In this document: piece after piece, positions 31,982 to 39,961 of the stretch | Layout: the number at the start of each line of letters is the position of its first letter | How positions within the stretch are numbered: the first letter of the stretch is position 1 | DNA from: an uncultured Eggerthellaceae bacterium | Lineage (GTDB): Bacteria > Actinomycetota > Coriobacteriia > Coriobacteriales > Eggerthellaceae | Direction: 5' to 3' | Assembly (NCBI GenBank): GCA_910588985.1 | Contig: CAJURO010000007.1 | Coordinates: 9,506-73,505 of the forward strand | DNA: 64,000 nucleotides | Program-made: the position numbers and the translations under genes | Notes under the pieces: generated by a model | What the model was told of the DNA's origin: nothing | The model's database searches: none | What the model saw: only the letters and a program-made list of their open reading frames with translations

Positions 31982-33508
31982 TTATCGGGCTTGCTTCTGT
32001 GAGGGAAGCGTGCGCATGACGGCTGTATGCCATCCTGTGAGGAGCTTCTTGCGCCATTCGGCGGTGCTGGAGGGATTGAAGACTTCCTCGCATCGTGGCT
32101 GGCTGCGAAGCGCATCGAGATCCTTCCAAAAGCCAGTTGTGAGGCCAGCAAGATACGCTACTCCGAGCGCTGTTGCTTCGGCATCACAAGGCCGATGGAT
32201 GGGAATATCGAGTATGTCAGATTGGAACTGCATGAGAAAATCGTTCTCTGAGGCACCTCCATCGACGTTGAGCGTGCGCAGTCGCATATCGGCATCCTCT
32301 TCCATGGCGCCCAGGAGGTCGCATGTTTGATAGGCGAGAGATTCCAATGCCGCGCGAACGATATGCGCTCGTGAGGCTCCGCGCGTGAGCCCATGGATCG
32401 CACCGCGCGCTTCGGCATCCCACCAAGGGGCACCCATGCCCGTGAAAGCAGGAACGATATAGACGCCCTCGGTATCAGGCACGCTCTGCGCTATGGCGTT
32501 CGAGTCTGCAACCTCCTCGAGGATCCCGAGCTCATCGCGAAGCCACTGCATAAGAGCACCTGCCATGAACACGCTTCCCTCGAGCGCGTAGCGCACACCC
32601 TGCGTCTCAGGCGCGCTGGCAGCTATCGTGGTGATGAGCCCGTGCCTGCTCTGGCACGCTTCACTTCCCGTGTTCATGAGCAAGAAGCATCCCGTGCCGT
32701 ACGTGTTCTTCGCATCTCCTGATTCCCAGCAACGTTGCCCGAAGAGGGCTGCTTGCTGGTCTCCTGCAACGCCGCAGATCGGAATTCCCTGCACAACACC
32801 AGGATTTGCTGTATGGCCAAAGCATGATGCAGATGGTTTGACCTCGGGCATCATGGAGAGAGGGATGTTGAACAGATCGAGCAGCCAAGGATCCCATTCG
32901 CAGGTATGGATGTTATAGAGCATGGTGCGACTTGCATTGGTCATATCCGTCGCATGGACAGCACCATAGGTGAGCTTCCAGATAAGCCAGCTGTCAACAG
33001 TGCCGAATGCGAGCTCGCCCGCTTCGGCTCTCTTGCGTGCTCCTGGTACGGCATCAAGGATCCAGGCGATCTTGCTTGCCGAAAAATAGGGATCAGGGAT
33101 GAGCCCAGTCTTCCCGGTGATGGTTCGCGTGATCTGCGGATCTTCGCAAAGGTGCTCGATGAGAGGTGCCGTACGTCTGCATTGCCAGACGATGGCATTG
33201 TAGAGCGGAAGCCCCGTTGCGCGATCCCAGACGAGCGTCGTTTCGCGCTGGTTGGTGATGCCGATGGAGTCGATCTGCGAAGCATCGATGTCGTAAGCCA
33301 GAAGAAGCTCTGTAAGTGCGCCAAGCTGCGAAGAGAGGATATCCGCTGGATCATGCTCTACCCAGCCTGGCTGGGGATAGATCTGCGAAAAGGGGCGTCG
33401 CATGCGCCCCACGATGCTCCCGTGCCGATCGATGAGCATTGCGCGTGAAGACGTCGTGCCCTGATCGAGGGCGATGACGTATCTTTCTTGAGCAGATCCC
33501 TTGGTCAT
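31982..33508 (-). CDS. glpK: Glycerol kinase
   Basis: A 508-residue FGGY-family kinase that phosphorylates glycerol to sn-glycerol 3-phosphate with ATP. The family blocks ALDQGTTSSRAML, FSQIYPQPGWVEHDP, GITNQRETT, VWQCRRT and YVVPAFTG-like YIVPAFTGMGAPWWD are present. Length is typical. ATG 33508 is chosen because AAAGG lies 7 bases upstream. A much longer in-frame extension to 33721 would run through the operator region and is rejected. No glpF or glpD is adjacent. The upstream region holds an inverted repeat and the TetR operators, so it may be under the control of the divergent TetR gene. Confidence 0.95.
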   Translation of the reverse strand: MTKGSAQERYVIALDQGTTSSRAMLIDRHGSIVGRMRRPFSQIYPQPGWVEHDPADILSSQLGALTELLLAYDIDASQIDSIGITNQRETTLVWDRATGLPLYNAIVWQCRRTAPLIEHLCEDPQITRTITGKTGLIPDPYFSASKIAWILDAVPGARKRAEAGELAFGTVDSWLIWKLTYGAVHATDMTNASRTMLYNIHTCEWDPWLLDLFNIPLSMMPEVKPSASCFGHTANPGVVQGIPICGVAGDQQAALFGQRCWESGDAKNTYGTGCFLLMNTGSEACQSRHGLITTIAASAPETQGVRYALEGSVFMAGALMQWLRDELGILEEVADSNAIAQSVPDTEGVYIVPAFTGMGAPWWDAEARGAIHGLTRGASRAHIVRAALESLAYQTCDLLGAMEEDADMRLRTLNVDGGASENDFLMQFQSDILDIPIHRPCDAEATALGVAYLAGLTTGFWKDLDALRSQPRCEEVFNPSSTAEWRKKLLTGWHTAVMRTLPSQKQAR

Positions 33509-33536
33509 CAGAGCGCCTTTCATCCGAATGCTTCGA

Positions 33537-33591
33537 TTGTAAGCGAACCCTGCAAGGGAGCCGACTCGGTTTTCTAACAGAACGCTTACAA
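33537..33591. promoter_or_regulatory. Spaced inverted repeat upstream of glpK
   Basis: TTGTAAGCG (33537-33545) and CGCTTACAA (33583-33591) are exact inverted 9-mers with centres 46 bp apart. Spaced half-sites of this kind are typical of loop-forming or two-site regulators. The first lies 28 bp upstream of the glpK start. Confidence 0.45.
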
Positions 33592-33602
33592 GAGGGTAGG
33601 TT

Positions 33603-33642
33603 ATTGACGTTTCGTCAATAGTGTTCATTGACGCTGTGTCAA
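33603..33642. promoter_or_regulatory. Tandem palindromic operators for the TetR regulator
   Basis: ATTGACG-TTT-CGTCAAT (33603-33619) is a perfect dyad. TTGAC-GCTGT-GTCAA (33628-33642) is a second copy 25 bp on. The second overlaps the -35 of the tetR promoter, the standard arrangement for TetR autorepression. Confidence 0.75.
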
Positions 33643-33656
33643 CGGCTCGATAATCT
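33628..33656 (+). promoter_or_regulatory. Sigma-70-type promoter of the tetR/DUF5692 operon
   Basis: TTGACG (33628-33633), 17-bp spacer, TAATCT (33651-33656). A near-consensus promoter, with a start site expected near 33663, 35 bp before the tetR ATG. Confidence 0.75.
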
Positions 33657-33697
33657 TCGACGTGAACCAAATGAGGGGCATATCTGTTGGAGGAAGC

Positions 33698-34429
33698 ATG
33701 TCGACGAAGAAGGCAAAGCAAGAGAAGATGGCTGCGCCATGCACAGTGTCAGATGTAGTAGACATGCCCGAAACCTCCGATCTTTCCCCAGAGCTTGACC
33801 CGAAGAATGACAAAGGTCAGAGCGCGAAGACCAAAAAGACCAAAGGGTCAAAGCGTGCTGGACGCTCGAAGACACGACGCGAAGAGATCATCGCGGTAGC
33901 GCGCGAGCTTTATGAGGAGAATGGCCTTTCGCGCACGTCGGTGCAAGACATAACCTCTCGGGTAGGTGTAACGCGGTCGCTCTTCTATCACTACTTTTCC
34001 GATAAGGATGCGGTGACATCTGCTGTTCTCGATAACATGATCGATGACTATATCGAAGCATTGTCCTATTGGAACGAAGGACGCTCGGTCGGCCAGATCG
34101 ATGACGCGCTGTATAGCGTCATCAAGCTCTTACGAGCTGTGCTTTTCGAAGAGGATTCGCTTCATAAGGCGCTGACATCGAACGAGAACGCTGCTCTCTA
34201 TCTCGATTTCGTGAACCGCGTGGCTCACCATACAGCCACTTTCATCATCGACACTACCGTACAAGACTACGCAAAGCTGCATGACATACGGATCGAACAC
34301 CTCTATGAGACCTTCTACGTTCTCATATTGGGTGTGATCGGGTATCTGCGCACTCATCCCGAAGCGAGCGACGCTGTCGTTGCAGACGTGATCGCGCAGA
34401 CGCTCTATTTGGATAGGAATGAGAGTTAG
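33698..34429 (+). CDS. TetR/AcrR-family transcriptional regulator
   Basis: A 243-residue regulator. A Lys/Ser-rich, probably disordered N-terminal tail of about 50 residues precedes the TetR helix-turn-helix (TRREEIIAVARELYEENGLS, then SRVGVTRSLFYHYFSDKDAV in the recognition part). The C-terminal ligand domain is not classified. ATG 33698 follows GGAGGAAGC. Two TTGAC-type palindromes upstream are its likely operators, so it probably represses itself, the downstream membrane protein and perhaps glpK. The basic tail is unusual for the family and may add DNA contacts. Confidence 0.9.
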   Translation: MSTKKAKQEKMAAPCTVSDVVDMPETSDLSPELDPKNDKGQSAKTKKTKGSKRAGRSKTRREEIIAVARELYEENGLSRTSVQDITSRVGVTRSLFYHYFSDKDAVTSAVLDNMIDDYIEALSYWNEGRSVGQIDDALYSVIKLLRAVLFEEDSLHKALTSNENAALYLDFVNRVAHHTATFIIDTTVQDYAKLHDIRIEHLYETFYVLILGVIGYLRTHPEASDAVVADVIAQTLYLDRNES

Positions 34430-34438
34430 GAGGCAAAC

Positions 34439-35611
34439 GTGTTATTCAATGTGTATGGAGAGCATGCGATCTATCAATGGGCGGGTCTTGCGATGGTGCT
34501 CGTTGCTCTGATCCTGCTGAATGAGCTTGCTCGCAGGACCAAAGCAGGCGGCATCTTCATGTTCTTCGGCGTATGTGGCGCCATGACCATATACTGCCTT
34601 GCGGTTGAGATCGGAGCTGCCATGGGAGCTGAGTGGGCTCTCAACAATCCGACCCATACCGATATGAACAGCTGGTTCCATTATGCGAAGGTCTATGCTG
34701 CGACCGCTGGGTGCATCGGCTTCATGATGCTCAAGTATTCGTGGGGCAAGATCGGACGCTCGCACTGGTTCAAGGCGTTCCCCTTCATCATCGTTGCGAT
34801 CAACATCCTTATCGCTGTTGTCAGCGATTTCGAGAGCGCCATACGTGCATGGGGCACCACCTGGGTGTCCACAGAGGGTGTTGTGCTCTATGGTGGTTGG
34901 CATAACGTCTTCAATGGCGTGGCGGGGCTTTTGAACATCGCCTGCATGACAGGATGGTTTGGCATCTACATCTCCAAGAAGCGCCAAGATATGCTTTGGC
35001 CTGATATGACCTGGGTGTTCATCATCGCTTACGATCTGTGGAACTTCTGCTATACCTACAATTGCCTTCCTACTCATTCTTGGTATTGCGGTATCGCGCT
35101 GCTGCTTGCTCCTACGATTGCGGGTCTCATTTGGAACAAGGGCGGTTGGATCCAGAACCGCGCATTCACCCTGTCAATGTGGTGCATGTTCTGCCAGATG
35201 GTCCCCATGTTCGTCAATGACTCTGTCTTCGCTGTGCAGTCTGTGAACAATCCTGCTGTGAACACGGTCGTCTCTGTCATTGCGCTCGTTGCGAACATCG
35301 CAGCCCTTTCTTACATCATCTATCGCTCGAAGAGGCTGAAGGTCAATCCATACAAGCAAGAGGTCTTTGTGGGAACGAAGGACTTCCGCGAAGCTATGGC
35401 GCGCCGTGCTGACACAGCGTATCTGCTCGAGACGATGCCGAAGAGCGCTACGGCTGCTGAGATCGCAGAGATGGTCGCCTATAGCAAGCTTCCTGTGAAT
35501 GGCGAGGTAGGCTATGTCTATGTTGCCAAGGCTGATGACGAAACGATCGTTGTGACGGAAACCGAAGACAACTCTACGGAGCCCTTCGATGACACGCCGT
35601 CACGAGAGTAG
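34439..35611 (+). CDS. DUF5692-like multi-pass membrane protein
   Basis: A 390-residue protein with about ten hydrophobic segments and a hydrophilic C-terminal tail of about 70 residues. It resembles the DUF5692 family seen in Coriobacteria and Clostridia (LILLNELARRTK near residue 25, SWFHYAKVYAATAGCIGFM, and WVFIIAYDLWNFCYTYNCLPTHSWYCG in two overlapping pieces). No function is established. Start is GTG 34439 behind TTAGGAGG, 9 bp after tetR, so it is the likely regulated gene. TetR control of a membrane protein hints at response to a small hydrophobic compound. An intrinsic terminator follows. Confidence 0.8.
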   Translation: MLFNVYGEHAIYQWAGLAMVLVALILLNELARRTKAGGIFMFFGVCGAMTIYCLAVEIGAAMGAEWALNNPTHTDMNSWFHYAKVYAATAGCIGFMMLKYSWGKIGRSHWFKAFPFIIVAINILIAVVSDFESAIRAWGTTWVSTEGVVLYGGWHNVFNGVAGLLNIACMTGWFGIYISKKRQDMLWPDMTWVFIIAYDLWNFCYTYNCLPTHSWYCGIALLLAPTIAGLIWNKGGWIQNRAFTLSMWCMFCQMVPMFVNDSVFAVQSVNNPAVNTVVSVIALVANIAALSYIIYRSKRLKVNPYKQEVFVGTKDFREAMARRADTAYLLETMPKSATAAEIAEMVAYSKLPVNGEVGYVYVAKADDETIVVTETEDNSTEPFDDTPSRE

Positions 35612-35666
35612 CTTGAGAGGCTCTTGCTAGATCTCTTACTACTGCGTGAACGAAGCACATCGATGA

Positions 35667-35703
35667 AGAAGCCCTCAGCTGATAGCAGCTGAGGGCTTCT
35701 TTT
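35667..35703 (+). terminator. Intrinsic terminator after the DUF5692 gene
   Basis: GAAGCCCTCAGCTG (35668-35681) pairs perfectly with CAGCTGAGGGCTTC (35686-35699) over a 4-nt loop, followed by TTTT. Confidence 0.9.
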
Positions 35704-35706
35704 AGA

Positions 35707-35873
35707 GTGCCCGTTAATTCAAGCAGAGAGTTATGGTTTTCAGATTGGGCTTTTGTGATGAAAGCGAGGTAAGCCAAAGTCGCTGAGAGACCTTGGCTCG
35801 AAGCGACGACGCGGCGAAGCTTTCATTCATTAGAGCCCAATCCCTTAAGCATCTCGTTTGGTTAATGAGGTCA
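35707..35873 (+). repeat. Covarying hairpin element, copy C
   Basis: Copy C, about 167 bp. The inner arms GATTGGGC (35743-35750) and GCCCAATC (35835-35842) replace the TGTC/GACA of copies A and B on both sides. The ATGAAAGC/GCTTTCAT helix and the core are kept, with a changed hairpin tip (GAGACCTTGGCTC). Borders are decayed: GTTAATTCAAGC on the left matches copy D, and GGTTAATGAGG on the right. It lies 3' of the DUF5692 gene on the same strand but beyond that gene's terminator. Confidence 0.85.
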
Positions 35874-35894
35874 CCCTGAAAGGCCCGCTTTATG

Positions 35895-36755
35895 CTAGGC
35901 GCTGGGGGTTTCGGTCATGAAGAGGACGCCGAGGGTGCCTGGTCCGCAATGACTTGAGATGGTACAGCTGGCAGTGGTGGTGTGGATCTCCTTGAAGCCT
36001 TGTTCCTCAAGCATGCTTCGCACAGCAGCTTCCGTTTCGTCTGACACTCCTGAGTGGGTGATGAATATCTCATCCTTGATGACATCGGGGTATTTTGCCA
36101 GCGTGTCATCAACATAGCGCTCAAGCACCTTCTTCATCTTTCCTCGGTAGAGCTTCCCGACCTTCATCGCGCCGCTTTGATTGTCAACGAGAATGCCTGG
36201 ATGGCAACCGACCATCTTCCCTATATGCGCGACGATCGAGGGGCATCTTCCACCAGCTGCAAGGAACTCCATGGTGTCGACAACGAAGGAAGCATGCGAG
36301 CGATCATGAAGGTCGCGGGCAGCGTTCGCGATGGAGGCACCGTCAAGTCCTTCGTCACGCATGCGGCATGAAGCGAGGACCTGAAGGCCAACGCCGCTCG
36401 AGAGGCTCTTGCCATCGATGACGTAGACGCCTTCGAGCTCGTTTGCAGCTTGAAGGGCATTCTCATAGGCAGCAGAGAGGGCGCTTCCTAGATTGAAATG
36501 AACCACTTCATGACCACCGCTGGTCAATTCCTCGAAATAGCTCTTGTACTGTGCGGGGGTGCAGGCGCCTGTCTTTGGCAAGGATTTGTCTTCCCAATAC
36601 CCTTCGAAGAGCTCCTGAGGAGTTATGTCCACATTGTCCAAATGGTCGGTGCCTCGAAACTCGATGTGGAAGGGAAAGCTGTGCACTTCATAGCGGCTTC
36701 TTAGCTCGTCGGAAAGATCCGCAGTGCTATCGGCGCTTATGATGACATCATTCAT
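35895..36755 (-). CDS. DegV-family fatty-acid-binding protein
   Basis: A 286-residue DegV protein. These bind a fatty acid and, as FakB, present it to FakA kinase for phosphorylation. It begins MNDVIISADSTADLSDEL, followed by KTGACTPAQYKSYFEEL and the SSGVGLQVLA, AAGGRCPSI and FITHSG segments. In FakB-type proteins the ligand lies between the two domains, and GGR and His contact the carboxylate. No DAK-type FakA gene is nearby. ATG 36755 gives the usual family start. ATG 36773 is possible. It directly follows the ABC permease gene on the same strand. Confidence 0.87.
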   Translation of the reverse strand: MNDVIISADSTADLSDELRSRYEVHSFPFHIEFRGTDHLDNVDITPQELFEGYWEDKSLPKTGACTPAQYKSYFEELTSGGHEVVHFNLGSALSAAYENALQAANELEGVYVIDGKSLSSGVGLQVLASCRMRDEGLDGASIANAARDLHDRSHASFVVDTMEFLAAGGRCPSIVAHIGKMVGCHPGILVDNQSGAMKVGKLYRGKMKKVLERYVDDTLAKYPDVIKDEIFITHSGVSDETEAAVRSMLEEQGFKEIHTTTASCTISSHCGPGTLGVLFMTETPSA

Positions 36756-36776
36756 AGATAGGTCTCGTTTCATTGC

Positions 36777-37568
36777 TCATGATCGGATCCCAACATCCAA
36801 ATAATACCCCTCTTTTGAGAATCGCTTGCGGAAGGTGAGGAAGCAGATGACCACGATGGCGATCGTCGTGGCTGCTGACATCATGAGCAGCACGACGATC
36901 TGATACTTTGCTGCTATCACAGGGTTAGCGCCTGCAAGGATCTGGCCGCTCATCATCCCTGGTATCTGGACGATGCCAGCAGCGCACATCGTCGCAAGCG
37001 TTGGCAGGATGCCAGCGCCTACGGCAGCTTTGATCGAAGGATATGCTGCTTCGCGAGGTGTTGCACCAAGAGCGATCAGCGTGAACATCTCGTTTGAGCG
37101 GCTATCCATATCAGCGAAAAGCCTGTCGGTTGCGACAGCGGTGGCAGACATCGCGTTGCCGAGCGCCATCCCAGCGATAGGGATGAGCTGACGGGCGCTA
37201 TACCACGGATCTGGCTGGATCACACCTTCGACCACGATGAACGCGATCGTTATAGCAGACAAGAGCAGAGACGCAAAGGTAGGCAACCAGAGCCCTTTCA
37301 CGCTTTGCTTCACGCGACTCACGGCGATCTGGGTTGCGCAGAGCGTCATGATGAGAAGGACGATCAGGACGAGCCACCAACTCTGGTATTGGAAGAGGTA
37401 GATCAGAATGAAGCCCATCGCAAGCAGCTGCACGAATGCACGCACCGTCGATATGGCGATGTTCTTTTCCTGACCAAGCGAGAGCCGCCATGATACGATG
37501 CCCGCAACGAGCATAAGGGCGCTTGCAGCGAAGAGCTCGACGAATCCGATGTCGATGACGCCGCTCAA
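36777..37568 (-). CDS. fetB: FetB/UPF0014-family ABC transporter permease
   Basis: A 263-residue permease with about seven hydrophobic segments. It carries the family blocks TVRAFVQLLAMGFIL, LIPIAGMALGNAMSATAVATDR and VQIPGMMSGQILAGANPV (residues about 130-225). FetAB in Escherichia coli is linked to iron efflux and oxidative-stress resistance. The metal is not proven here. Its start overlaps the ATPase gene by 4 bp. It acts in the cytoplasmic membrane with the FetA-like ATPase. Confidence 0.85.
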   Translation of the reverse strand: MSGVIDIGFVELFAASALMLVAGIVSWRLSLGQEKNIAISTVRAFVQLLAMGFILIYLFQYQSWWLVLIVLLIMTLCATQIAVSRVKQSVKGLWLPTFASLLLSAITIAFIVVEGVIQPDPWYSARQLIPIAGMALGNAMSATAVATDRLFADMDSRSNEMFTLIALGATPREAAYPSIKAAVGAGILPTLATMCAAGIVQIPGMMSGQILAGANPVIAAKYQIVVLLMMSAATTIAIVVICFLTFRKRFSKEGYYLDVGIRS

Positions 37569-38257
37569 GCGAGCCTCCTCTCGGCTCCTTTGAGGAGCTC
37601 GAGCTTACCATCTGCGAGACGGAAGATGCCTGACGCTCGTCCATCGGGCGGTCTATGGCGAATGCGCAAGCATGTTGACCCTTGCTCGACCATGCTCATC
37701 GTCAATATGCCTACCGCGTGCGCAGAGTCATCGTCAAGAGCTGCATCTACCTCATCGAGTAGCAAGACGGGCGGTTTTGTTGCGAAGGTCCTGAGCAACG
37801 CAACGCGAGCAGCCTGGCCTCCCGAGAGACGTGCGGCATCGTGATCGAGGGCAACATCAAGGGAAGCAGCTTCAAGGAGATGCTTGAGCTCTTGATCGGT
37901 TGGCTGCGCTTTATCTCGATTCACCTTAAGCGTCCAAGGAAGCAGGAGGTTATCGCGGATGGTGCCTGGAACGAGCGAGGCGTGCTGTGGAACGAGGCAT
38001 ACCTGTCTTCGCCATTCTTGAAAGCCGAACTCGAGGCTGCCTTTGCCATTGAGAAGAAGATGCCCTTGCTTGATGTCCATCATCCGCGCACAAGCGCGAA
38101 GCAGCATCGACTTGCCTGCGCCAGAGGGACCTGTGAGGTCGTATATGCATCCTGCGTCAAGAGTGAAGGAAATGCCATTGAGCCAAGGAGAGGGATGCTC
38201 AGCGTCAGCTTGAGCATCATAGGAAATGCTCAGGTCTTTTACCTCGAACAAGCTCAT
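37565..38257 (-). CDS. fetA: FetA-type ABC transporter ATPase
   Basis: A 230-residue ABC ATPase. Walker A is GPSGAGKSM, the Q-loop is VCLVPQHASL, the signature is LSGGQAARVALLR and Walker B is VLLLDEVDAALDD. The H-loop region (RIRHRPPDG) is less typical, because the usual THD is replaced by RHR. It drives the overlapping FetB-type permease. The cupin gene lies 59 bp upstream on the same strand and may be cotranscribed. Confidence 0.87.
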   Translation of the reverse strand: MSLFEVKDLSISYDAQADAEHPSPWLNGISFTLDAGCIYDLTGPSGAGKSMLLRACARMMDIKQGHLLLNGKGSLEFGFQEWRRQVCLVPQHASLVPGTIRDNLLLPWTLKVNRDKAQPTDQELKHLLEAASLDVALDHDAARLSGGQAARVALLRTFATKPPVLLLDEVDAALDDDSAHAVGILTMSMVEQGSTCLRIRHRPPDGRASGIFRLADGKLELLKGAERRLA

Positions 38258-38316
38258 TGGTCACCCTGCTATCCTAGTCGCCGATCTACGTATGCGCGAT
38301 ACGTTGCAGCATCCGA

Positions 38317-38742
38317 CTACGGAAGAGCGTCGTATTGCTCATCCGTCACTGGTTCGAGCCATTCATTGGAGCAGTCCTCGCCAGGCGCTTCGAAGGCGAC
38401 GTGGGAGAACCAGCTATCGCGTGCTGCTCCATGCCAGTGCTTCACGCCAGCAGGGATGAAGACGACGTCTCCAGGATGCAGCTCACGAGCCTCCTCACCC
38501 CAGAATTGGCACCATCCGCGTCCATCTGTGCAAAGAAGGATCTGGCCGCCGCCGCTCTTTGCATGATGGATGTGCCAGTTGTTGCGACAGGCAGGCTCAA
38601 AGGTCACATTCGCGATGAATTGCGTCTCTTTAGGGTCGGTCAGGGAGTTTAGAAATGAGTTGCCGATGAAGTATTGCGCGAACGCATCGTTGGGTTGTCC
38701 CACACCGAAAAGGCAGCTTGGTGGCTTGTCGTTGGCAGTCAT
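38317..38742 (-). CDS. Cupin-domain protein
   Basis: A 141-residue single-domain cupin. Motif 1 is NNWHIHHAKSGGGQILLCTDGRG, seen as NNWHIHH and GGQILLCTDGRG, and motif 2 is HPGDVVFIPAGVKHWHGA. The His residues and Gln/Glu would bind one metal ion. Similar small cupins are annotated as carboxymuconolactone-decarboxylase-associated or hydroxynitrile-lyase-like proteins, and the reaction is unknown. ATG 38742 follows GAGGGAGAAG. A longer start at 38766 is unlikely. Confidence 0.85.
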   Translation of the reverse strand: MTANDKPPSCLFGVGQPNDAFAQYFIGNSFLNSLTDPKETQFIANVTFEPACRNNWHIHHAKSGGGQILLCTDGRGWCQFWGEEARELHPGDVVFIPAGVKHWHGAARDSWFSHVAFEAPGEDCSNEWLEPVTDEQYDALP

Positions 38743-38896
38743 CGTGCTTCTCCCTCTCATTGTCATATTGCGAAGAGAGCTCTATTTTCTCAAAGACGCG
38801 CTCGTGCTGCTTGTCCTTAAGGAGCGAGCTCAGTCAAGGACAGAGAGATTGTACCTCGAAATGTGCGAGCATTCGCTTGCCTTGTGAGATAAAGAA

Positions 38897-38923
38897 AAGA
38901 GGGCTGACGGAGCCAGCCCTCTT
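38897..38923 (-). terminator. Terminator hairpin
   Basis: AAGAGGGCT (38897-38905) pairs with AGCCCTCTT (38915-38923). On the minus strand it is followed by TTTCTTTATC, fitting an intrinsic terminator for locus 2 transcription. Confidence 0.65.
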
Positions 38924-39100
38924 AGCTCAACAAGACGAAGGGGGGTTGTTCAAGGGAAAAGGGAGAGTTGCTCGTCTTGTTGCTTAGGAGTGCACCAAAC
39001 TACCTTGGGGGAGGTTGATATGATGCCGAGGAATCATTCTTAAAGAGAGCTTTATATGCATTGAGCAAGCAATCGTTCCAATATGTGTAATGACAATAGC

Positions 39101-39135
39101 GCTGCCTATGCAGAAGAGACTTCTGCATAGGCAGC
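39101..39135 (-). terminator. Perfect 16-bp hairpin after the zinc-ribbon gene
   Basis: GCTGCCTATGCAGAAG (39101-39116) pairs with CTTCTGCATAGGCAGC (39120-39135) over a 3-nt loop, 6 bp beyond the zinc-ribbon stop. No T-run follows, so it may stabilise or process the mRNA end while the 38897 element terminates. Confidence 0.6.
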
Positions 39136-39141
39136 CTAAGA

Positions 39142-39387
39142 TCAGCTTGTTGCTGGGGGCTTGGGTACGTTTATCCCACTTGGCGGTGCAGGCACAGAAG
39201 GGGGCTTGGGAGCGCCAGGTACTGCTGGAGGAACGGCAGGGGCGCCAGACTGCACGGGAGGAACCACTGCAGCTGCATCAGCGGTGGCACCACATGAAGG
39301 GCATGCGGTTGCCCCGACAGGTACCTTTGCGCCGCATTTCGGGCAATCAACAGGTTGCTTGTCCAAAGCAGGTGGTCTAAAACACAT
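39142..39387 (-). CDS. Small zinc-ribbon protein with proline-rich tail
   Basis: An 81-residue protein. A zinc ribbon, CPKCGAKVPVGATACPSCG (Cys15, 18, 29, 32), is followed by about 45 residues of Pro/Ala/Val with repeated VPP/PPSVPAPP units, probably extended and flexible. AAAGGAAAG precedes the ATG. The start overlaps the end of the small-subunit reading frame by 11 bp, so it was presumably coupled to locus 2. Function unknown. It could be an adaptor in assembly of the Mo enzyme. Codon use and ribosome site suggest a real gene even though its upstream neighbours are broken. Confidence 0.7.
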   Translation of the reverse strand: MCFRPPALDKQPVDCPKCGAKVPVGATACPSCGATADAAAVVPPVQSGAPAVPPAVPGAPKPPSVPAPPSGINVPKPPATS

Positions 39388-39958
39388 AGGTTGTCTTTCC
39401 TTTCTCTTCTTTACGCTGCTGCGTAGAGGGCGATGTTCCCGCTTCGGGCAGCAAGACTTCTGCCTGTGCGATCTCCTCGGCAAAGTCCTCTTCATCACCG
39501 AATCTCAAAGCGCCTGTCGGGCAGGAATCAACGCAACGGGGAACTTCTCAGCCATCATTGAGCAAGTGTGCGCAGCCCGTGCACTTCTGTGGGATCTGAA
39601 GCTCCTCATTCCAGAACACGACGTTGTAGGGGCATGCATCCACGAGCTCTTTCATGTCCTTGGACTTTTCGGGGTCTATAAGCACGAGACCATCTTCGCG
39701 CTTATAGACAGCGCCAGGCGCCTCCACCATGAGACGGCACTCCTCGCAATGCATGCAGCCATAGGTAAGATAGGAGATCATGACCTTCGGGACGGTGCCA
39801 CGAACCTTCTCCTCGACCTTGCGCCAGAACTGGCCAGTGTCAGGCTGGGCTGCGGCGTAGGGAAGCCATGGCTGATCGCAATGCTCGTCCTTGCAGACGA
39901 TCTGGCAGCAGTGGCATCCATTGCATTTGGAAGGGTCAATAAGGAATACCTTGCTCAT
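39377..39958 (-). pseudogene. Broken Fe-S small subunit of dehydroxylase locus 2 (in-frame TGA)
   Basis: The frame begins MSKVFLIDPSKCNGCHCC and runs 136 codons to TGA (39550-39548). Beyond it the same frame continues 56 codons (EVPRCVDSCPTGALRFGDEEDF, in two overlapping pieces) to TAG at 39377. In both paralogues the position of the TGA is Trp (DGW...PRCVD), so a TGG to TGA change is likely. The cut removes the last RCVDSC ligands and hence completes no proper cluster I/IV. The second motif is also reduced (CMHCEEC) and motif 3 is lost as in locus 1. The C-terminal beta domain of the paralogues is absent even on read-through. Confidence 0.8.
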
Positions 39959-39961
39959 CTC

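Larger units (their letters stand above)
38743..39141. other. 399-bp non-coding region with three nested fold elements
   Basis: No gene is supported here. It holds a terminator hairpin (38897-38923), an 11-bp inverted repeat CAACAAGACGA/TCGTCTTGTTG (38928-38938 and 38972-38982) and a perfect 16-bp hairpin (39101-39135). All lie downstream of the minus-strand dehydroxylase locus 2 and upstream of the cupin gene. Confidence 0.6.

Noticed and set aside
33509..33721. N-terminal extension of glycerol kinase by 71 residues
   Set aside because: It would cover the glpK and tetR promoters and operators, and family members begin near the ATG at 33508.
39548..39550. Selenocysteine at the in-frame TGA of small subunit 2
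   Set aside because: Both paralogues have Trp at this position, no SECIS-like hairpin is evident just downstream, and the partner gene is broken too. A nonsense mutation is simpler.
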